Source: Actinoallomurus soli
GTDB lineage: Bacteria; Actinomycetota; Actinomycetes; Streptosporangiales; Streptosporangiaceae
Direction of reading: 5' to 3'
Assembly (NCBI RefSeq): GCF_024055715.1
Contig: NZ_JAMXMV010000004.1
Span: 1 to 64,000 of the forward strand
Length of the DNA: 64,000 nt
In this document: piece after piece, positions 27,673-36,629 of the stretch
How positions within the stretch are numbered: the stretch's first letter is position 1
How the letters are laid out: each line of letters opens with the position of its first letter
Notes under the pieces: model-generated
The model's input: the letters and a program-made list of their open reading frames with translations, nothing else
What the model was told of the DNA's origin: nothing
Database searches by the model: none
Made by a program: the position numbers and the translations under genes

Positions 27673-27813
27673 CCGCAGAACGCGATGGGTCCACCCGGCG
27701 AGGGAAACGCCCGATTATGTGGATATTCGCGCCGACCGGGCCCTGAAGAGAGCCCCGACCGAGGCCGTTCCGCACGGGCCACCGTTGCCGCGCCCTGTCC
27801 GCCGGCGACCGCG

Positions 27814-27864
27814 GTGCACCACCCCGTCCCGTTCGAGCACGCGCAGGTTCTGGGTGAGCTCTTG
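27814..27864 (-). pseudogene. fragment of an HxlR-type regulator gene
   Basis: These 51 bases match 29169-29220 inside the intact HxlR gene with one mismatch and one missing base. On the minus strand they encode LTQNLRVLERDGVVHR, the recognition-helix region of the HxlR family. Flanking sequence does not resemble the family, so only a scrap of a second copy remains. It lies on the same strand as the intact gene, about 1.35 kb away. Confidence 0.65.
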
Positions 27865-28010
27865 GTCGTAGCCACGGCCCGCCCGGGCCGGTGGCACTCG
27901 GCCGAACCCTCCGGACCCGCCCCGAGCGATTCGGCGCTGACGAACCCACCCCCGGCCGGCCAAGGAGCACGCTGCTCCGCGTCGGCAGAGGAGGGCAGTA
28001 CTGTGCGCGG

Positions 28011-28937
28011 ATGATCGCTGACCTGGTCGACCGCATCCTGTCCGGCGACGATGACGCCGCGTGGGAGCTCGAGGAGCTCGTGGAAGACGATCCGGACGCT
28101 CTCCGGCCCTACCTGTCGCGCCTGCTCGACGCCGACGACGTCTACCTTCCGGAGGCGCTGTTCCGCGAGGCGGACGAGGACGTGCAGCGCGATGCCGTGG
28201 CGCGGATCGACGCCGGTTCCCCGAACGTGTGGCTGGTGACGATGCTCACGGCCACCCACGGTCCGGTGGCCGAGGCGGCGTTCCGGCGATGGCTGAAGCA
28301 GGCGCCACCGGGTATCGAGGCCGAGACCCTCGCCAACGTGCTTCCCCGGTACGGCTGGGACTTCGAGGCCGACGGGCAGGCTCGGGAGATCCGCGGAGCG
28401 ACGGCGTACGAGCTGGTGCCCGAGGACGGCGCCGCGTCGGCCGAGGAGGAATGCCCCTGGTGCGGCGGCCCGCTCTGGGTGGTCCTCGACATGGACACCA
28501 CGGACCCGCGCGTCGCCGCCGCGCTCGCTCACACCGGTTGGCGGGGGCGGCTGCGGATCGTCGCCTGCTTCCTCTGCTGCATCTACCCCAGGGTCTCCTT
28601 CGCGGAGGTGACCCCGGACGGCGACGCCACGTGGTCCGCGCACACCGTCCGGCCCGGTTACCTGGACGGGAAGAAACTGGAGAAGGCGGACCCGCCGCCC
28701 GTACGCCTGACCGTCGGGGAGCGGCGGCCTGACCGGTACCTGGGCGGGCCGACGCTCGGCGGGGAGCCCGACTGGGTCCAGGATCCGGACTACCCGGCCT
28801 GCCCCGCCTGCGGGAAGGTCATGAACTACGTCGGCGGTATGACCGGAACGGTCATCCGCGAATACATCGACTGCGACTTCTTCCTCTTCCTGCACGCTCC
28901 CTGCGGCCTGGCCGCCGTGGTCACCCAGACCGACTGA
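28011..28937 (+). CDS. uncharacterised protein with two CxxC zinc-ribbon pairs
   Basis: This 308-residue soluble protein has an acidic helical N-terminal part (about 1-140; alternating LLD/EED segments resembling HEAT-like helices). A CPWCGGPLWVVLDMD element near residue 147, a Cys pair in ACFLCC and a second CPACGKVMNYVGG element near 265 follow. The C-terminal half resembles the general plan of DUF1963-like proteins, but I do not claim the family. I chose the ATG at 28011; a GAGGAGGG lies 14 bases upstream. The function is unknown. Confidence 0.72.
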   Translation: MIADLVDRILSGDDDAAWELEELVEDDPDALRPYLSRLLDADDVYLPEALFREADEDVQRDAVARIDAGSPNVWLVTMLTATHGPVAEAAFRRWLKQAPPGIEAETLANVLPRYGWDFEADGQAREIRGATAYELVPEDGAASAEEECPWCGGPLWVVLDMDTTDPRVAAALAHTGWRGRLRIVACFLCCIYPRVSFAEVTPDGDATWSAHTVRPGYLDGKKLEKADPPPVRLTVGERRPDRYLGGPTLGGEPDWVQDPDYPACPACGKVMNYVGGMTGTVIREYIDCDFFLFLHAPCGLAAVVTQTD

Positions 28938-28997
28938 AGCCTTCTTCCGGTCCCCGGGGGCGGCGGGCCGGCCCGCCCCGTACCGTCACCCTCGGGT

Positions 28998-29399
28998 TCA
29001 CCGGGCGGCGCCGCCGTCCTTGGCGTCGAAACAACGCCGGGCCGCTTCGATGTGGTCGAGGTAGCGGCGGGTCCACGCGCACATGCCGCTGACCGTGTCC
29101 CGCAGGGCACGGCCCGCCTCGGTGAGGCGGTAGTCGACGCGTGGCGGCACCGTGGGGTGCACCGTCCTGTGCACCACCCCGTCCCGTTCGAGCGCGCGCA
29201 GGTTCTGGGTGAGCATCTTGTGGCTGATGCCCTCGACCTCCGTGCGCAGCTCGGTGAACCGCAGCGTGCGCTCACCCAGCACGTTGATGATCAGCAGGGC
29301 CCACTTGTTGGCCACGCCGGAGAAGATCTCGCGGGCCAGGGAGTCGGCGCGCGTCACATCCGCGTCGTCGGGTGCGCGCGTGACCTGCTCGGTTTCCAC
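28998..29399 (-). CDS. HxlR-family transcriptional regulator
   Basis: This 133-residue winged-helix regulator has the family pattern: IFSGVANKWALLIINVLGERTLRFTELRTEVEGISHKMLTQNLRALERDGVVHR, then the wing PRVDYRLTEAGRAL. HxlR proteins often sense electrophiles or aldehydes, usually through a Cys near the N terminus; no N-terminal Cys is present here. The GTG start is preceded by GAGAGGGGAA. It is divergent from the alpha/beta hydrolase at 29539, its likely target. Confidence 0.9.
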   Translation of the reverse strand: METEQVTRAPDDADVTRADSLAREIFSGVANKWALLIINVLGERTLRFTELRTEVEGISHKMLTQNLRALERDGVVHRTVHPTVPPRVDYRLTEAGRALRDTVSGMCAWTRRYLDHIEAARRCFDAKDGGAAR

Positions 29400-29538
29400 G
29401 AGGTTCCCCTCTCACCGAAAAGTGCGTTCTTCCATGTCAGAGCATACTCACTTACGGTTCCCAGGTAACCAGAAGAGAGCAGCGCCGCGGCCCGGCCCAC
29501 CGGCCGGACCGCGGCCGAGTGGAAGAGTCAGTGGAGCG
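29400..29538. promoter_or_regulatory. divergent promoter region, HxlR regulator / hydrolase
   Basis: These 139 bases separate the two divergent starts. The stretch from about 29440 to 29470 is relatively AT-rich for this genome (ACTCACTTACGGTTCC and AGGTAACC) and is the likely site of both promoters and of an HxlR operator. I could not define a clean symmetric site. Confidence 0.4.
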
Positions 29539-30420
29539 ATGCTTCTCGACCATCGTGACGAACCCGTCCGTACCGGCCGCGCCTCCGTCAACGGAACGAG
29601 TCTGCATTACCGAACGGCCGGCTCCGGTCCGGCGGTCGTGCTGCTGCACGGGGTGCCCAAGACCGGCTATCACTGGCGGCACCTCGTCCCGAAGCTGACG
29701 CCGCGGTACACGGTCGTCGTGCCCGACCTGCGCGGTCTCGGCGACTCCGCCCGCCCCGCCGGCGGCTACGACTCCGCGACGATGAGCGACGACATCGCCG
29801 CGCTGATGGCCCACCTGGGGCACGCCTCCTACACCGTGGTCGGGGAGGACTGGGGGGCGGTGATCGGCTACCAGCTCGCCGCCCGGCACCGTGACCACGT
29901 CAACGCGCTGGTGTTCGCCGAGGCGCTGTTCCCCGGGTTCGGCTTCGAGGACCACACCGCGCTCACCCCCGAGAACGTCTCGAGCGGGATGCACCTGTGG
30001 CACCTCGGCTTCTACTTCCAGCCGGACGTGCCCGAGATGTTGATCACCGGGCACGAACGCGAGCTCATCACCTACATGATCAAGAACGAGCGCCTCTACC
30101 CCGACACCGCGACCCCGGACGCCGTGGAGGAGTACGTGCGCTGCTACTCCATGCCCGGCGGCATCCGCGCGATGCTGGCGATCTACCGCGCGATGCTCCT
30201 CGACGCCGAACAGAACCGGCAGAGCTCCCAGAAGAAACTGGACATCCCGGTCCTGGCGCTCGGCGGCTCGGCGTTCATCGCCGACCGCAACGAGACGCAG
30301 ATGCGGATCATGGCCGACGACGTCACCGGCCACGTCTTCACCGCCGGACACGACCTCGCCGAGGAGGTCCCCGACGAGATGGCCGAGGTCGTGCTGTCGT
30401 TCCTGACCGAACGGCTGTAG
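29539..30420 (+). CDS. alpha/beta hydrolase, epoxide hydrolase-like
   Basis: This 293-residue soluble enzyme has the oxyanion motif LLHGVPKTGYHW, the DLRGLGDS strand, the nucleophile elbow VVGEDWGAVIGY (Asp104) and the catalytic His271 in AGHDLAEEVPDE. The Asp nucleophile in E-D-W-G and HGxP are typical of soluble epoxide hydrolases and fluoroacetate or haloalkane dehalogenases. I cannot fix the substrate. I chose the ATG at 29539 after GTGGAG; the upstream in-frame sequence has no family similarity. Control by the divergent HxlR regulator is likely. Confidence 0.86.
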   Translation: MLLDHRDEPVRTGRASVNGTSLHYRTAGSGPAVVLLHGVPKTGYHWRHLVPKLTPRYTVVVPDLRGLGDSARPAGGYDSATMSDDIAALMAHLGHASYTVVGEDWGAVIGYQLAARHRDHVNALVFAEALFPGFGFEDHTALTPENVSSGMHLWHLGFYFQPDVPEMLITGHERELITYMIKNERLYPDTATPDAVEEYVRCYSMPGGIRAMLAIYRAMLLDAEQNRQSSQKKLDIPVLALGGSAFIADRNETQMRIMADDVTGHVFTAGHDLAEEVPDEMAEVVLSFLTERL

Positions 30421-31237
30421 CCGTACCTGCCGCCCTGTGCCCTCTCCGCTCGTGCCACGCCTCCCGGGAACCCGGCGAACAGCAGCGCGACCACCATTAG
30501 CAGTACCAGACGTTTTGCCATTTACGCGCCGACAACCGGCTCACGACAACTCCACTAGGGCAGTCGAAATCAAATCCAGAGCGCGCTGACGCGCCTGGAA
30601 CTGGCGTCAGGAATAGTCGAAGACCGAATGACCCACTGAGGGCAGGAGTGACGATGACCCGTTAGGTCGGGCCGCGGGCAGGCGAAGTGACAGCCACTAC
30701 CACCGAACCTCCGCAACAGACTGGCCGCTCGGGCTCGCCGGCAGCGAGCGCGCTTCGCCAGCGATCTTCACTCGGCGGTTTACGGCGGTCAAGGCAGGTC
30801 AGAGCGGACGGTGGCCGCAAAGAGGCCGTCAAGGCAGAGACCGGAGTCCCCCCAAGACCAAGCGTCCGGGGTCCTCGAAATGTCACACCTTCCCGCCAGG
30901 ATGGCAACAGCCGGTCAGCTCAGACCGGCGCCGGTCGACGATCCGTAGCGCACCGGTCACTCTTCGCATGGACCCACCGAGAAGATAACAATTTAATCAC
31001 GACGCCTAATCGGCGAGATCCCGAATCTGCCTGGCTCAACTCCTAAAAGCGTGTTAACCTTCCGCCGCTCTTTCAGAAAATCGCGGTCATTGATGAGCTC
31101 GATCGACTATCTCCGCACGGGTGCAAGGGGTGGCATGCCAGGGCAGGGAACGGCGGCGCCTCGCGAGCACTCCGGAGGCAGGGCGGACGGTCAGGACGCC
31201 GTCTCGCCCCATGCCGGTGACCGGCGCCGGCCCGACC
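30421..31237. other. gene-poor, relatively AT-rich spacer
   Basis: These 817 bases hold no gene I can support. GC content falls visibly around 30480-30620 and 30980-31090. Two oddities occur: a minus-strand frame starting at 30521 whose first 25 residues look like a signal peptide (MAKRLVLLMVVALLFAG) but which then runs antisense into the hydrolase gene, and a well-placed AGGAG before ATG-ACC-CGT-TAG at 30654. The ECF sigma factor promoter is expected in the last 150 bases. Confidence 0.5.
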
Positions 31238-31870
31238 ATGAACCCTGACCGCCGGGCCGAGTCCTGTCTGGAAGGCGATCCCTCCGAGGAAGACGCAGGC
31301 CCGCCCGCCCCGATGTCCTCCGGCCCGTACCAAGCAGCGTCCGATTCCGATGTCGTCGCCGCGCAACACGGCGACGAATCCGCTTTCCGCCGTCTCTACC
31401 ACGACGTTCAGCCGCGGTTGCTGCGTTACCTGGGCGCGCTCGCCGGAGCCGAGGCTGAGGACATCGCCGCCGAGACGTGGCTGCAGATCGCACGGGACCT
31501 GCACCGCTTCCGCGGGGATCTGGCCGCGTTCCGTGCCTGGGCCGCCCGGATCGGCCGCAACCGGGCCATCGACCAGCTCCGCCGTGCCCGGCGACGCCCC
31601 ATCGCCGACGTACGCGCCGACGAGCTCACCGATCTGGCCGACCGCGAGCTTCCCGAGGAGACCGTCATGGCGCGGCTCGCCGCGGCCGAGGCGTTCCGGC
31701 TCATCGCGACTCTGCCGCCCGACCAGGCCGAGGCGGTCCTGCTGCGCGTGGTGATGGACCTCGACGCCAAGCATGCCGGTCGCGTACTCGGCAAGCGCGC
31801 CGGTGCCGTACGCACCGCCGCGCACCGTGGCCTTCGCGCGCTCGCGCGGCGGCTGGCCGGCGACACGTGA
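31238..31870 (+). CDS. ECF-family RNA polymerase sigma factor
   Basis: This 210-residue sigma-70-family factor has region 2 (about 50-115: FRRLYHDVQPRLLRYLG, AEDIAAETWLQIARDLHRFRG, FRAWAARIGRNRAIDQLRRARR) and region 4 (about 145-205: IATLPPDQAEAVLLRVVMDLDAKHAGRVLGKRAGAVRTAAHRGLRALARRL). No anti-sigma factor with a zinc-binding domain is adjacent. The membrane protein at 34364 is a possible functional partner. The start is uncertain: ATGs at 31238 and 31313 are both plausible and neither has a good ribosome-binding site. It precedes the secreted amidase by 82 bases and may direct its transcription. Confidence 0.85.
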   Translation: MNPDRRAESCLEGDPSEEDAGPPAPMSSGPYQAASDSDVVAAQHGDESAFRRLYHDVQPRLLRYLGALAGAEAEDIAAETWLQIARDLHRFRGDLAAFRAWAARIGRNRAIDQLRRARRRPIADVRADELTDLADRELPEETVMARLAAAEAFRLIATLPPDQAEAVLLRVVMDLDAKHAGRVLGKRAGAVRTAAHRGLRALARRLAGDT

Positions 31871-31952
31871 CGAGCCCTGTCTCCTGAGGTGTAACAGCGA
31901 CGGACCCTCCTGCGCTCTCGGTCGTACTGCGCTCTCTCGCAATGGAGGATTG

Positions 31953-34187
31953 ATGAGATTTCGCGTGCGACCGCGCACCGCCGTCGCCGTCACCGCGGTG
32001 GTGCTCGGCTCGGCAGGCGTCGCCGTCCCGCTGCTGGCCTCGTCCGGAACGACCGCTCCTCGAAAACCCGCGGCGGCGGAGGTGACCGGTCCCATCGACG
32101 GGAACGTGCACACGGTCGGTCTGCGGACCACCGGTGCCAAGGCCGGCGCCCCGGCCCAGTCGACCTCGCCGTTCAGCCTGCTCGGTGTGGTCTGGGACCG
32201 GCCCGGTACGCGGCTGAGGGGAACCGTGAAGGTACGCACCCGCAGTGCGACGACCGGTACGTGGTCGGCCTGGCGGCCCGTCACCGTCGCCGATGATGAC
32301 GTCCCCGACGGCACTAAGCGCGAACGGTCCCGTCAGGGCACCACCGCACCATTGTGGGTGGGCCCCTCCAACGGCGTCGCCGTTCAGGTGACCGGGCACC
32401 GCCGCCTGCCCGCCGGGCTGCGGGCCGTCCTCATCGACCCGGGTGCCAGACGGCGCCGTCCCGCCCGCACCGGCGTGCGGCACCCCGCGCACGCCGCCGG
32501 GCACCAGGGCGTGCGGGTCGCCCTCGCCGCGGACAGCGGCAGTCCTGATCCGTCCGCGCCGCCCGCGGACTCCCCCAGCGCGGCCCCGACCGCGAGCACC
32601 AGCGTCTCTCCGCCGCAGTCCCCCGCCCCGACCACCGGCCCGAGCGACTCGCCCCTCCCGTCGGCCTCCGCATCGCCGACTCCCCGAACCGGCACGGCGC
32701 CCCGCCCGACGATCGTCTCCCGTGCCCAGTGGGGCGCCGATGAGTCACTGGTCGCCACGCCCAACGCGTACGCGGACCAGGTCAAAGCGGTGTTCGTCCA
32801 CCACACCGACACCGGCAACGACTACTCCTGCGCGGACTCGGCGGCGGTCGTCCGCTCGATCTTCCTGTACCACGTGAAGACGAACGGCTGGAACGACGTC
32901 GGCTACAACTTCCTCGTCGACAAGTGCGGCACCCTCTTCGAGGGACGGTCCGGAGGCGTCGACCGGCCGGTGATCGGCGCGCACGCCTACGGCTTCAACA
33001 CCGACTCCGCCGGCGTGGCGGTCCTGGGCACCTTCACGAACGTCGCACCGCCCCAGGCGGCACTCGACACCGTCGCCAAGGTCGCCGCCTGGAAACTCGG
33101 CCTCGACGGCGGTGACCCCACCGGTTCCACGACACTCACCGAGGGCGTGAAGGACGGCAACTTCACGTACGGTTCGCAGGTCCCCTTCAAGACCATCTCC
33201 GGACACCGCGACGCCAACAGCACCGCCTGTCCCGGGCTCCTGTACGACAAGCTGTCCACGATCCGTACGGCCGCCAAGCAGTGGAGCACCCCGGCCGACC
33301 TCACCGCCGTCTCCCTCACGGGGGCGACGAAGGTGAACACGACGTACTACACCAAGGGCACGGTCACCCTCGGCTGGCACCCCGCCGCGGCCACCGGATA
33401 CCGACTGCTCGACAACGGCACCGCGATCGCCCACCCCACGGCGTCGGCGACCTCGGTCACGGCCACGCTGCGCTCCGGGACCCACCAGCTTCAGGTCATC
33501 GCCGACAACATCGACGGCACCACCGCCAAGTCCTCCGCCTTCTCCGTCGTCGCCGACGCGACCAGACCCGTCTTCAGCAGTTCCGCCGCCCTGTCCGTGC
33601 GGACCGGCACCGTCAGCTCCACGAAGATCCCCGTCAGCCTCACGTGGAAGGCCACCGACGACCGGCTGCTGCGATCGGTGAAGGCCACCTCCCCAGCCGC
33701 CGTGACGTTCACGCCGACCACCACGGCCTGGTCCGCCTACGCAAAGCCCGCGACGTCCACGGCCTGGTCACTGACCGCGACGGACGCCGCCGGCAACACC
33801 GCGACCAGTTCCGCGACCCGGACGGCGTCGCTGCGGTCCGACTCCTCTTCCAGCCGCACCGGAACCTGGAAGACGACCACGAACAGCCACTACCTCGGCG
33901 GGACGGGCATCTACTCCAGCGCCAAGGGAGCCACCGCCTCATGGACCGTCACCGCCCGCTCGGTCGCACTGATCGACAAACGCGCCACCACCGCCGGCAA
34001 GTACTACGTCTACGTCGACGGCACCTATGTCGCCACGGTCGACACCAAGGCGTCCTCCAGCCTCTACCGGCAGATCCAGTGGACCCGGACCTGGAGCAGC
34101 AGCTCCCGCCACACCATCAAGATCAAGGTCGCCGGCACGTCCGGGCGTCCGACCATCGCCCTCGACGGCCTGGCCTACATCGGCTGA
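31953..34187 (+). CDS. secreted N-acetylmuramoyl-L-alanine amidase (PGRP type) with C-terminal wall-binding-like domains
   Basis: This 744-residue exported protein has a signal peptide (1-32) and an N-terminal beta-rich domain (about 40-190). A Ser/Pro/Thr linker leads to an Amidase_2/PGRP zinc amidase domain at about 250-450. Likely zinc ligands are the His in VFVHHTDT, the His in VIGAHAYGFN and ISGHRDANSTACPG; the Tyr in YNFLVDKCG is also present. The C-terminal 300 residues are Thr/Ser-rich Ig-like or bacterial-surface repeats ending in a TIALDGLAYIG strand. It should cleave the amide between MurNAc and the stem peptide outside the cell. The ATG follows GGAGG. It lies just downstream of the ECF sigma gene. 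Confidence 0.9.
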   Translation: MRFRVRPRTAVAVTAVVLGSAGVAVPLLASSGTTAPRKPAAAEVTGPIDGNVHTVGLRTTGAKAGAPAQSTSPFSLLGVVWDRPGTRLRGTVKVRTRSATTGTWSAWRPVTVADDDVPDGTKRERSRQGTTAPLWVGPSNGVAVQVTGHRRLPAGLRAVLIDPGARRRRPARTGVRHPAHAAGHQGVRVALAADSGSPDPSAPPADSPSAAPTASTSVSPPQSPAPTTGPSDSPLPSASASPTPRTGTAPRPTIVSRAQWGADESLVATPNAYADQVKAVFVHHTDTGNDYSCADSAAVVRSIFLYHVKTNGWNDVGYNFLVDKCGTLFEGRSGGVDRPVIGAHAYGFNTDSAGVAVLGTFTNVAPPQAALDTVAKVAAWKLGLDGGDPTGSTTLTEGVKDGNFTYGSQVPFKTISGHRDANSTACPGLLYDKLSTIRTAAKQWSTPADLTAVSLTGATKVNTTYYTKGTVTLGWHPAAATGYRLLDNGTAIAHPTASATSVTATLRSGTHQLQVIADNIDGTTAKSSAFSVVADATRPVFSSSAALSVRTGTVSSTKIPVSLTWKATDDRLLRSVKATSPAAVTFTPTTTAWSAYAKPATSTAWSLTATDAAGNTATSSATRTASLRSDSSSSRTGTWKTTTNSHYLGGTGIYSSAKGATASWTVTARSVALIDKRATTAGKYYVYVDGTYVATVDTKASSSLYRQIQWTRTWSSSSRHTIKIKVAGTSGRPTIALDGLAYIG

Positions 34188-34363
34188 GCCACGGGCCGCC
34201 TACCGCTGTCACGTGAAGCATGGTGTCGCGGCGGCATACGGCATGATCGGTGAGAGACCGTCCTCAGCCGTCCCCCGCCCACGCCGTCGCGACATCCACG
34301 GCGGCCCGGCACCGTCCGAGCAGCACGCCGCCCGAGCAATCCCAACCGACCGGAACGCCAGCG

Positions 34364-34912
34364 ATGAACGATCCACGGCTCGATCCCGAAACCGCCGAAC
34401 GCCTGCTGCGCGGGGAGCACACGAGCCCGACCGAACTCGCCGAAATCCTCGCCGCCGCCTCCACCGCCCCGGTCGACGAGGACCCGAGGCGGGAGGAGGC
34501 AGCCGTCGCCGCGTTCCACGACGCCCGGACACGCCATCACCGGCGACTACCGATCCCACGCGTACTGCTCACCGCGAAAGCGGCACTCATCGCCGTTCTG
34601 CTGGCCCTCACCGGCGGCATCGCCGCCGTCGCCGCGTCACAGCACGTGCCCCTCCCAACAGGACACCACCACTCACGCGGCACTCACCAGCCGAGACGAT
34701 CCCCCGCCCCCACAGCCACCGACTCACCGTCCCCGGGAGCCCTGCTCCCGCCGACGTCCCCCGGGCGCAGCCCGTCCCACGGGCACTCCGGGGAGCACCC
34801 GAAGCACTCGCACAAGCCGCATCCGGCGAGGAAGCACCCGACGAAGAAAAAGCCCAAGGGCAAGCCCTCGACCCATCAACCGCCGGGACGGTCGTCGCAC
34901 CGCCTCTCGTGA
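34364..34912 (+). CDS. small membrane protein with His/Pro/Lys-rich tail
   Basis: This 182-residue protein begins MNDPRLDPETAERLLRGE, an N-terminal cytoplasmic helix pattern I associate with short proteins encoded near ECF sigma genes in Streptomyces-like genomes. One membrane helix follows (about 68-90, LLTAKAALIAVLLALTGGIAAVAA), then an extracellular tail of His, Pro, Ser and Lys runs. It may act as an anti-sigma-like anchor for the sigma factor at 31238, but this is inference. The ATG at 34364 has a weak ribosome-binding site. It converges on the ABC transporter operon. Confidence 0.65.
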   Translation: MNDPRLDPETAERLLRGEHTSPTELAEILAAASTAPVDEDPRREEAAVAAFHDARTRHHRRLPIPRVLLTAKAALIAVLLALTGGIAAVAASQHVPLPTGHHHSRGTHQPRRSPAPTATDSPSPGALLPPTSPGRSPSHGHSGEHPKHSHKPHPARKHPTKKKPKGKPSTHQPPGRSSHRLS

Positions 34913-34928
34913 GGCGCCCCGGCCACGG

Positions 34929-36629
34929 TCAGTCGCGGGCGGCCCTCAGTTCGGCCGCGCGGGCGCGGCGTTCGCGCTGCTCGACCGGGTCGGGTACGGG
35001 GGCGGAGCTGATCAGGCGGCGCGTGTAGTCCTCGCGCGGGTCGAACAGCACCTGGTCGCGCGGGCCCTCCTCGACCAGCTTGCCCTGGTTCAGCACCGCC
35101 ACGCGGTCGGACACCAGCCCGACGACGGCGAGGTCGTGCGTGATGAACAGGCAGGCGAAGCCGAGGCGGGCCTGCAGCTCCAGGAAGACGTCCAGCACGG
35201 CCGCCTGCACCGAGACGTCCAGCGCGCTGGTCGGCTCGTCGGCGATCACGAGGTCGGGGTCGAGGGCGAGCGCCCGCGCGATGCCGATCCGCTGCCGCTG
35301 CCCGCCGGACAGCTCGTGCGGGTAGCGGAGCCGTACGGCGGGGTCGAGCCGGACGCTCTCCAGCAGGGCGACGACCCGCTCGTCGCGGTCGCCGACCTTG
35401 TTGATGACCAGGGGCTCGGCGATGCAGTCGCCGACGGTCATCCGGGGGTCCAGGGACGAGGCGGGGTCCTGGAACACGATGCCGCAGCGTCGCCGCAGCC
35501 GCCGCAGCGCGCTCCCCCGCGCGCCGGTCAGCGAGTCGCCGAGCAGCCGTACGGTGCCCGAGGCCGGGGTGATCAGCCCGATCGCCGCGCGGCCCAGGGT
35601 CGACTTGCCGGATCCGGACTCGCCCACCAGGCCGAGGACCTCGCCCTTGGCGACGGTGAGGGAGACGTTGTCGACCGCGCGGACCTTCGCGCCGCCCTTG
35701 CCGCGGAACTGCACGACGAGGTTCTCGATGGCGAGCGCCGCCTCGCCCGGCGCCGCCGGTTCGCCCGCGACCGCCGGTTCACCGGTGCGCTCGTCGCCCC
35801 GCGGCCTGAGGCGCGGGACGGCGCCCAGCAGGCGCTTGGTGTAGTCCGCGCGCGGGCCGGCGAACAGCTCCTCGACCGGGGCCTCCTCGACGACCTTGCC
35901 CTGGTACATGACGACGACCCGGTCGGCGATGTCAGCGACGACGCCCATGTTGTGGGTGATGACCAGCATCGCCGTGCCGAACCGCTCCCGCAGGTCGCGC
36001 AGGAGGTCGAGGATCTCCGCCTGCACGGTGACGTCCAGCGCGGTGGTGGCCTCGTCGGCGATCAGCACCTTCGGCTCGCACGCGATCGCCATCGCGATCA
36101 TGACGCGCTGGCGGAGGCCGCCGGACAGCTCGTGCGGGTACTGCCCGAGCCTGCGCCGCGCGTCCCGGATGCCGACCGTCTCCAGGAGCTCGGCGGCGCG
36201 GTCCAGGGCCTGTTTCCGTGACAGGCCGTCGATGTGCAGGCGCAGCGCCTCGGCGACCTGCCAGCCGACGGTGAACGCCGGGTTCAGCGCGGTCATCGGC
36301 TCCTGGAAGACCATGGCGATCTCCGAGCCGCGTACGGCGCGCAGCGCGGGGCCGTCCAGCGTCGTGACGTCGACCCCGCCGACCCGGACGCTGCCGCTCG
36401 TGGAGGCCGTGGGCGGCAGCAGGCCGAGGGTCGACATGGACGTGACGCTCTTGCCGGACCCGGACTCGCCGACCACCGCGACGATCTCGCCCGGGTCGAC
36501 GCGGATGCTGACGCCGTCGACCGCGCGGACCTTCCCGGAGCCGCCCGAGCCCGAGAAGGAGACGTGCAGGTCCTCGATGGCCAGAGCCGGGGAGTCGCTC
36601 ACCGTCTCACCTTTCGTCCGGTCGCTCAT
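34929..36629 (-). CDS. fused double ATPase of a peptide-type ABC transporter
   Basis: This 566-residue protein is a fusion of two ABC ATPases, equivalent to DppD and DppF. The first domain (about 12-275) has GESGSGKSV, LSGGLRQRVMIAMAIA and VLIADEATTALD. The second (about 298-550) has GESGSGKST, LSGGQRQRIGIARALA and LVIADEPTSALD. Both show the oligopeptide-subfamily extension after the ATPase core. The ATG at 36629 overlaps the stop of the permease gene in ATGA, indicating translational coupling. A GTG at 36602 with its own AAAGGTGAG is an alternative start. Confidence 0.94.
   Translation of the reverse strand: MSDRTKGETVSDSPALAIEDLHVSFSGSGGSGKVRAVDGVSIRVDPGEIVAVVGESGSGKSVTSMSTLGLLPPTASTSGSVRVGGVDVTTLDGPALRAVRGSEIAMVFQEPMTALNPAFTVGWQVAEALRLHIDGLSRKQALDRAAELLETVGIRDARRRLGQYPHELSGGLRQRVMIAMAIACEPKVLIADEATTALDVTVQAEILDLLRDLRERFGTAMLVITHNMGVVADIADRVVVMYQGKVVEEAPVEELFAGPRADYTKRLLGAVPRLRPRGDERTGEPAVAGEPAAPGEAALAIENLVVQFRGKGGAKVRAVDNVSLTVAKGEVLGLVGESGSGKSTLGRAAIGLITPASGTVRLLGDSLTGARGSALRRLRRRCGIVFQDPASSLDPRMTVGDCIAEPLVINKVGDRDERVVALLESVRLDPAVRLRYPHELSGGQRQRIGIARALALDPDLVIADEPTSALDVSVQAAVLDVFLELQARLGFACLFITHDLAVVGLVSDRVAVLNQGKLVEEGPRDQVLFDPREDYTRRLISSAPVPDPVEQRERRARAAELRAARD

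Larger units (their letters stand above)
27340..28010. other. gene-poor scar region
   Basis: These 671 bases between the broken XRE gene and the zinc-ribbon gene hold no intact gene that I can support. They contain an imperfect hairpin (27634-27672) and a short fragment of an HxlR regulator (27814-27864). Open frames here are Arg/Ala-rich readings without family similarity. Confidence 0.6.

Noticed and set aside
27161-27871. Overlapping plus-strand frames across the XRE remnant region
   Set aside because: Arg/Ala-rich readings without a motif or ribosome-binding site; the interval reads better as decayed DNA.
30687-31046. Plus-strand frame of 119 codons in the gene-poor spacer
   Set aside because: No ribosome-binding site before its GTG, no domain, and codon-position GC is not typical of genes here.
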